Notes under the pieces: model-generated
What the model was told of the DNA's origin: nothing
What the model saw: the letters and a program-made list of their open reading frames with translations, nothing else
The model's database searches: none
In this document: in pieces, positions 57,736 through 64,000 of the stretch
Layout of the letters: the number at the start of each line of letters is the position of its first letter
Numbering within the stretch: the stretch's first letter is position 1
Made by a program: the position numbers and the translations under genes
From: Ahaetulla prasina
Lineage: Eukaryota; Chordata; Lepidosauria; Squamata; Colubridae
Direction: 5' to 3'
NCBI RefSeq assembly: GCF_028640845.1
Contig: NC_080540.1
Coordinates: 50,326,561-50,390,560, forward strand
Length of the DNA: 64,000 nt

Positions 57736-57794
57736 CAGCCCTGAAGATCCAAAGAAAAAGATGGCCTCCAGGGAAAAAGATGGCCTACCTAATA

Positions 57795-58196
57795 CAGGTA
57801 GTCCTTGACTTCAACCACGATTGGTTGTGTTAAATTTCTGTTGTTAAGTGAGACATTTATTAAGTGAGTTTTGCCCCATTTTACTACCATTGTTGCCACA
57901 ATGGTTAAGTGAATCACTGCAGTTGATAAATTAGTAAAAAAAAAAAAATTAATTTACATTTATATCCCGCCCTTCTCCGAAGACTCAGTAATCTGGTTGT
58001 TAAGTGAATCTGGCTTCCTCATTGACTTTGCAAAAGGTGATTATATGACCTTGGGTCACAGCCACGGTCAAGAGTATGGACCAGCACCAACCATCTGGAT
58101 TTTGATCATATGGGTGTTTCAAAGTTGTAACTGTGAGAAAAACAGTCACAAGTCACTTTTTTCACTCAGTACTGTTATAAATTGAGGTCTATTCTG
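57795..58196 (+). mobile_element. TA-target MITE (family T1) with a tiny LINE-tail insertion
   Basis: CAGGTAGTCCTTGACTTCAA opens it, and it ends near GAGGTCTATTCTG with TA margins. Between 57935 and 57987 an A-rich run plus ACATTTATATCCCGCCCTT and TCCGAAGACTC interrupts the MITE. That insert is the reversed 3-prime end of the L2-like tail also seen at 49373, flanked by AGTAA on both sides. Confidence 0.82.
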
Positions 58197-58625
58197 TAAC
58201 CTGTAGCCACTTGATAGTTTGTAGATTAACTATAGTAAAATAGTATATTATAATCAGATAATTGTCACACTGAAAAGTTTACATGCTTAAAAAAAGGTTA
58301 TATGAAACAACAATGACTATTAATGCTTAATAATACAGGGGTGTACAGCCATATTTTTCAAGACACTGTTAGGTTATTCATATCTGATGAAGGATCATAT
58401 GTTGTGCTAACATAGGCTAGTATGTCAAATATATTTATATTTAGTGTTGTATACAGGAGAGAGGATGAGGTTTTTAAAAAAAAATCAACAATCTTACAAA
58501 ACAACTGGGTTGAAAGACTGGAAATTATGATTCTCAGTGTCTATAATGACTGGTTATTTGCCATTTCTCTTTCATTAATATTTATTTCCAATTTCTTTTT
58601 GTCTCCCTCTTGTTTTTCTTTTTAG

Positions 58626-58658
58626 CTGATTGCACTTGGTGACTTGGATAATGCTGAG
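58626..58658 (+). CDS. ITPR1: ITPR1 exon 26, SII-A-like small alternative exon
   Basis: An 11-codon, phase-0 exon encodes LIALGDLDNAE, matching the LI....LDNAE pattern at the start of the mammalian SII-A segment (7 of 11 identical to my recollection). The acceptor is excellent: a pyrimidine-rich run ending TTCTTTTTAG. Homology stops after GAG, where a weak donor GTTTTA occurs; the frame then reads on into unrelated sequence. The mammalian SII-A is 23 residues, so this copy is either shortened by a donor shift or followed by the missing part elsewhere. Later SII segments are not visible before 64000. Confidence 0.6.
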
Positions 58659-60557
58659 GTTTTAAATTTCTTACTTTATTGTTTCTTTAGTCTTCTCTGG
58701 TGGTATCCTGAAGTCAGTAGCCATGTAGTATGTCGTGCTGTCTTGTCAGTGTTTATGTATTGTGTTCTCACATTTGTGCTAGTGGTGTAGTGGAGTGTAA
58801 CTTGTCATGCCGTGAACTAGTTAATTTTAATTGTGTATTTTGTTTTCCTTTAAGAGTATTGTCTGAACATATTTTTGGATTCAGTCATGTTGTGTTCCTT
58901 CAAAAGGTAGAACACTGAATGGATAACTCTCCAATGCAATATAAATGAAGAAGTTTAAACATTTCACATTCTGTTGTTTAAGAATTCATTGAACTTAGAA
59001 TTGTTAATGTGCAAAGATGAGGCAATCAAATCTTGAATCTCGAATTTGCCACTCTGTATAATTGAAAAAAAAGATGGCACCTAGAATTAAATAGCTGTTT
59101 TGTGTAGCTTGCCTGGTTAATTTTTTTAGGCAGTTTAATGTTTATAAATCAGCAGTTAAAAGTCTGCTGATAATTATAATCTATAGTTTTTTTCTTCCAA
59201 CTGAACATATGATCCCAAGACATACATGGGAATATGTATACTTTCTTTGCAGTCAGGCTATCTACACTAGGGAGTATGTACTTTCTAACACAGAGAAATA
59301 GAAGCAAGTGGTTTACATGTTCTCCATACATGGCCCATTGATTAAGTCAAGTTAGCTTTGTCTTTGCTCTGCTGAATTTTCTACCATCAAAATTCCACTC
59401 ATAGTTTATAAGCATCATTAACATATGATCAGATGCTGTTCCATGAAGAAATTAGTATGAGAGATTTTTGGTTTTTTGCTTTTATAAATATTGTGGGAAA
59501 AAGCATAAATTAGTTGGTCAAGTACCTCAGTACTTTGTTTTATTTTACTGAATTTTGTCAATTAAAACTAATTCTCTTTTAAAGTTGTTTTATTGTCTCC
59601 AGAGTAATTTAAACCAAACTTGTTTAGCTTCAGGGTGTTGAGTAGCCAACTATATTCTGAACCCGTGAACATATACGTGGAATTTAGGCTCCTTGTTTTT
59701 ACTTAAATTTTCTGTCAAATGAAATGGTTTTCACACAGTCTCACTAGCTTTGCATTAAATCAGGATTGAGATCAAGCCCAGTTTAGAATTTAGCCCTCGA
59801 TTTCCAGTGAAAACTTTGTTGACTGATTTCAGTGGAAGGATTCCATGCTAGCAGCAGGTGTGTTTATAAATCTAGGAAATGAACACTATCTGTTTATTAA
59901 AAGTGTCTTCTGGCAGGAGTTTGCATTCCCTGAAACTTTTCTGAGGAAGCACAGTGTTTTCTTTTTCCACCAGCCAATTTACAAACACATGGCACAAAGA
60001 AAGAAATGCCTTTTTAAAACTCATATTGTGTATCCAGTGAGCTTCTACTATTGAGGAGAAGAATAAGAAAATTACAGTTCTTCCAGAGGAAAAACATGCT
60101 TGTGATTGTGATGCATGTTTCTACAAAAGTTGTGTTTCTTCAAGAGGAATTAGAGATAAAGTGGCCTATTTTGTTAAAAATGGCATTTTAAAAGTAAAGT
60201 GCATACTGAAATGCTCTGGATAAATTTATTATTAAACCAAACTGGTGTGTGAGAGAAAATGAAAAACTAAAACACAATAACTCTTTTTTTTTTTTAAAAA
60301 TCAGGGCAGAAATATTTAATTTCATTCTTAGAACTGGTCAAGATTTATAATACAGTACTTCTCAAACACAGCTCCTGAAAAAGTAGTTGTTTTAATCATC
60401 TGAATGTTTCAAGTATTCTTAAATACCAAAAAAGTATTAAATAAGATACTGTCTCTCTCAGTCTCTCACACCAACTTACTTAGTAAAGCATGTTTGGAAA
60501 TTTCTTGTTCTTCCAAATAAGAAATATATAGCTTTTTCAGAAAGAGAAAAGGAAGAC
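58659..60557. other. Intron, no feature seen
   Basis: AT-rich intron downstream of the small exon 26. I looked for the remaining SII codons and found none here. Confidence 0.6.
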
Positions 60558-60559
60558 TT

Positions 60560-60856
60560 ACCCTGTTTCCCCAAAAATAAGACTTCCCCGGATCATAAGC
60601 CCAATTGGGCTTTTGAGCACATGTGCTAAAATAAGCCCTCCCTGAAAATATTTAAATGCATGCGCAGCCAGTCCCCACCATTTCCTCTGGTTAGGGTTAG
60701 GGAAACAGAGCTGGAAATCTGGTAAGACGGCAAGAGGAGCCCCGTCTTTCCCCACACGCCCCAAAATAATAAGACCTCCCTGAAAATAAGGCCAAGCGCT
60801 TATTTTGGGACTCAAAAAAATATAAGACAGGGTATTATTTTCGGGGAAACACGGTA
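60560..60856. mobile_element. TA-target MITE (family T2), longer form
   Basis: ACCCTGTTTCCCCAAAAAT at the left and TTTTCGGGGAAACACGGT at the right are inverted ends with TA margins. The inner blocks CATAAGCCCAATTGGGCTTT and CAAGCGCTTATTTTGGG match 17802-17935. A GC-richer centre of about 150 bp is extra. Confidence 0.82.
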
Positions 60857-61530
60857 TTAGCCAAACCTTTCTCTTCTTCATAACCGGTCTTTTAATCCTA
60901 TACGGATTTTTAAAAAACTTCCTATGTTCAATATTATTGTGGTCTCTAACTAGATTGCGTAGCTGCAGTGTCAGGCACATCACATCAAGACCACCACTAT
61001 TATAGTGTCATCATTACCCTGCTCATGCATTTATCCCAGGTAGCCTTTTTTTTTTTATTTATTTAGAAAGACCTTATTTATAAAAGTGGTATTCATCACA
61101 CACTAGTTCATCATAACGCTTAATCTTAAACTTTGCCAGAAGGGGGCACCCTAACGATGCTGAAGAAACTGAGAGATGTCCTACTTTGCTTTCCTTCCCT
61201 CCCTCCCTCCTACATTGCAGTGAACTGCTCTGTTGGACATCTGCCAGCGTTCAGGCAGCAGTTACATAACAGCCAGCTTTTTTTTTCTTCTTCCTGGAAT
61301 TTAGGCTCTCTGCTGATGTGTGACCTTCAGCAGTGATTGCCAATAGAATGTGGTGGAGCTGTTTACTGTTCAGTCCAGACTGTGGCTGTCAGTATCCCAG
61401 ACTGCACTGGCAGATACTGCGTCTGAGTGGATGTTAATTCTTTTTTTAAAAAAATTAAAAAATAAAATGCTAGTAACATCTAAAGAAGCATAGAAAAAGC
61501 TGGGCCCAAAGCTTCAATATCCCTTTAGTG

Positions 61531-62290
61531 CAGTGATCACCAATTGGTGGTCCGCGAGAAAATTTTGGTGGTCCCCAGAAAAATTATTTGCATTTTTTAT
61601 AATGCACTAAATCAGGGGTCCTGAAACTATGGCCCCTGGACCGGATACGTGCAATGAATGTTTGTGTTGCTGTAGAGAGTCTCCCCCTTTGGGGTCTTTT
61701 TGTGTGGGTCAGGGGGGAAGAAATTCCAACTTGGGGTCTGCTTCAGCGTTCTGGTGTGCGGCTTTGGGCAAAGGCTGGAGGGAAGTGCTGCTGGTGGTGA
61801 AGAGCCGGAGGACCTTATTCCAGTGGGACTGCATCATGGCCGGGAACTGGCTGACCATCTCAGCCTGCTGAGCCTCCAGGCGCCGGTACCTGGCCTTGCA
61901 CTCCTGCAGGTCTTCCTCTGATTGGAAAGCCTATGCTCCTAGTCCTCAGTGAGGTGTTTCTGCTGAGCCTCCTTCTCGATCAGATCTAATTTGAACTAAG
62001 CCAGCTGTTTTGCCAACTCTTTCTCATGGTGGCTGCTTAGCTCCAACAACTGCTTCCTGTTGGGGCCTAAGGAGCCTGGGCAGGGAGGAGAGGAGTGGGT
62101 AGGAGGGGAGGGGCGAGTAGAGGCTGGCGAGGCACCCCTCGACGTGAGCGACATCAAGTTGGTCATGCCCACCAGTCACATGCCCACCTAGCCACACCCA
62201 CCCAGTTGGTCATTAAGCGTATTAGTGGCCCACGAGATTTAAAATTAAGAATTTAGTGGTCCCTGAGGTCCGAAAGGTTGGGGACCCCTG
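61531..62290. mobile_element. Composite hAT-type element with perfect 8-bp duplication
   Basis: CTTTAGTG flanks both sides (61523-61530 and 62291-62298). Ends are CAGTGATCACCAATTGGTGG and GGTTGGGGACCCCTG. A second hAT-like start, CAGGGGTCCTGAAACT, lies inside at 61613, suggesting one element within another. The GC-rich interior has no conserved protein. Confidence 0.75.
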
Positions 62291-62503
62291 CTTTAGTGCA
62301 TATGCGAAAACCTACTTATCAGACGGATTTCCCCCCACCCCCACACCCAAAAAAACAACCCCTGCATCCATGTCAGTTATAGTTGTATTAAGTAAAAATC
62401 ATTAGGAAGCAGGAGGAAATTTTTTAAGAGAAATATTTTAGGGTAAAATATACCCAGATTGATTTTTCCTGGAAACAGTGGATTGCAGCATAGATGTTAT
62501 TAG

Positions 62504-62640
62504 CAATGGTGGGATTCAAGTAATTTAACAACCGGTTCTCTGCCCTAATGATTTCTTCCAACAACCAGTTTGCCAAACTGCTCAGAAAGTTAACAACCGG
62601 TTCTTCTGAAGTGGTGTGAACTGGCTGAATCCCACCACTG
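62504..62640. mobile_element. hAT MITE (family H3) with perfect 8-bp duplication
   Basis: CAATGGTGGGATTCAAG opens and TGAATCCCACCACTG closes the 137-bp element. GTTATTAG flanks both ends (62496-62503 and 62641-62648). ACAACCGGTTCT occurs twice inside. Confidence 0.92.
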
Positions 62641-63151
62641 GTTATTAGCCTTGTCTGCTATCATCCTCTGCAGACAAATAAAGTTTCCCTGTTAACTGTT
62701 TGCCTATAAACTATTGTCTCCTTGTACCTCTAGAAGACAGTCCTGCCAGAATAAATTATGGTAACAAAGAAAACTCTTTGTTTTGACTGCAGTTCTTTCA
62801 CGTAGGGAAGCTTTTTATTCCTTGCTCCCCAAATGAGTGTAAAAGAAAAAGAAATGCACATCAGACTGAGACGAAGAGTTTCTTTGTATATTTTTCTCTG
62901 TTTCTGACAGGTACACTGAGTCTTAACATGTGTATTTAATAAAAAAAACAAAACAACCAAAGTTTGCAAAGCAGGGCACAGTAGTATTCACCAATGCTGA
63001 AAGACTGCCCGGTTTTTTTCCAGTCTCAAATGAAGCAACCGGTTTTAGGCGTAAATTGCTTAAGGCCTACATACCTTAGGTGCTGCCTCTCTAATGAATT
63101 GTAAGAAAAGATGTAATTCATCTCTTTTAACTTGACTTTTAAACTTGACTT

Positions 63152-63505
63152 CAGGGGTGTCAAACTGGATTTCTTAGAGGGCCGGATCAGTGTTGTAGTT
63201 CTCTGCGGGCCAGCCGGGGGGAGAGGGGAAATGTAGCGGACACTTCCCACAGCAATTTGTTGGTCAAAATGGGGTGCCCCCACACCCCATTTCTGCCTGG
63301 ACAGCCTCCTGCAGGCTTTGCCAGCCAAAATGGAGTATGGGGGGGCACACCCGTTTTGGCCCGCAAAGTGCTGCAGGAGAACATCCAGGCAGAAAATGGG
63401 GCACCGCGGGCCGGTCCTTTGCTTTTTCCAGGCTGGCCCCACAGGCCAGATTTAAGCACCCTGCAGACCGGATTCAGCCTGCGGGCCTTGAGTTTGACAC
63501 CCCTG
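63152..63505. mobile_element. hAT MITE (family H1)
   Basis: CAGGGGTGTCAAACTGGAT and CCTTGAGTTTGACACCCCTG are the inverted ends. Flanks CTTGACTT and CTTTACTT agree at 7 of 8 bases. The interior is GC-rich with inverted AAAATGGGGTG/CCCATTTT-type blocks. Confidence 0.9.
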
Positions 63506-63849
63506 CTTTACTTGTTTTTAACTGTATAGTTATTATACGCCACCATACAATATGGAGGCAGAAAGGCAATACAGAGATATTAGTAACAGGATGACTCAGA
63601 ATAAAAAGTTAGATAAGCCCTAGATAAGTTGTAACCTTGCTGGGTACCAATACTTTAAGGAAGCTGGCCAGAGCCACAAAGTGGGCATGAGAATAACTCC
63701 AGGTGTGCTATTCAAATTGCGCTGCTTTAAGAATATACTGTTCTCATTTTAAAGGTCACCCTAAATTAAAGAAGAATGAATCAGGCTTGTGATTACCTTG
63801 TATTTGTACAGCCAGGTCCCAATAGAACATATGCATTGGCACACGGATT

Positions 63850-64000
63850 TTTATTTTTTTTTGTTTACATTTATACCCCGCCCTTCTCCGAAGACTCAGG
63901 GCAGCTTACAGTGTATAAGGCAATAGTCTCATTCTATTTGTATATTTTTACAAAATCAACTTATTGCCCCCCCAACAATCTGGGTCCTCATTTTACCTAC
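63850..64000 (-). mobile_element. tRNA-type SINE with LINE-like tail, cut by window end
   Basis: TTTATACCCCGCCCTTCTCC through GCAATAGTCTCATTCTATTT and CAACAATCTGGGTCCTCATT is nearly identical to 49365-49505. The tRNA-like head lies beyond 64000. Confidence 0.85.

Noticed and set aside
58422..58625. 67-codon frame ending just before exon 26
   Set aside because: Its end coincides with the TAG acceptor by chance; the codons are low-complexity intron.

Overview
The window is vertebrate nuclear DNA carrying the central part of one host gene on the + strand: ITPR1, the type 1 inositol 1,4,5-trisphosphate receptor, an endoplasmic-reticulum calcium-release channel. I place 26 exons between 171 and 58658. 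They join into about 3.85 kb of frame-consistent coding sequence, roughly residues 418 to 1701 in rodent-style numbering anchored on the ligand-contact residues R504, K508, R511 and Y567, R568, K569. The N-terminal suppressor domain and first half of the ligand core lie upstream. The rest of the regulatory region, the pore and the C-terminal tail lie downstream. No other host protein gene and no functional RNA gene was found.

The repeats point to a squamate reptile, probably a snake. They include a Bov-B-tailed Sauria-type SINE, several tRNA-like SINEs, L2/CR1-group LINEs, hAT and TA-target MITEs, a Helitron, and short LINE tails ending in ATTCT microsatellite. The species cannot be named from the sequence.

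Layout. 1-6899: exons 1-6 (end of the IP3-binding core and first armadillo region), with an internally deleted Helitron at 2912-5272. 6900-15171: exons 7-10, with an L2-like LINE, a hAT MITE with perfect target duplications, and a probable solo LTR 52 bp downstream of exon 9. 15172-26292: exons 11-15, with a solo LTR and an almost complete antisense L2-like LINE. 26293-38442: exons 16-18, with a second LINE family (CR1/Jockey-like, about 5.9 kb) and a hAT element split by a solo LTR. 38443-52723: exons 19-25, including a three-level nest (solo LTR inside L2-like LINE inside an older CR1-like LINE). 52724-64000: long introns rich in MITEs, plus a small exon 26 at the SII alternative-splicing position.

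The most useful irregularities in the host gene are three. Exon 12 has a GA instead of GT donor. Exon 26 is a shortened, divergent SII-A-like exon. No SIII insert exon is recognisable. The mobile-element part gives clear relative ages through nesting and target duplications. All translations and alignments were made by eye.
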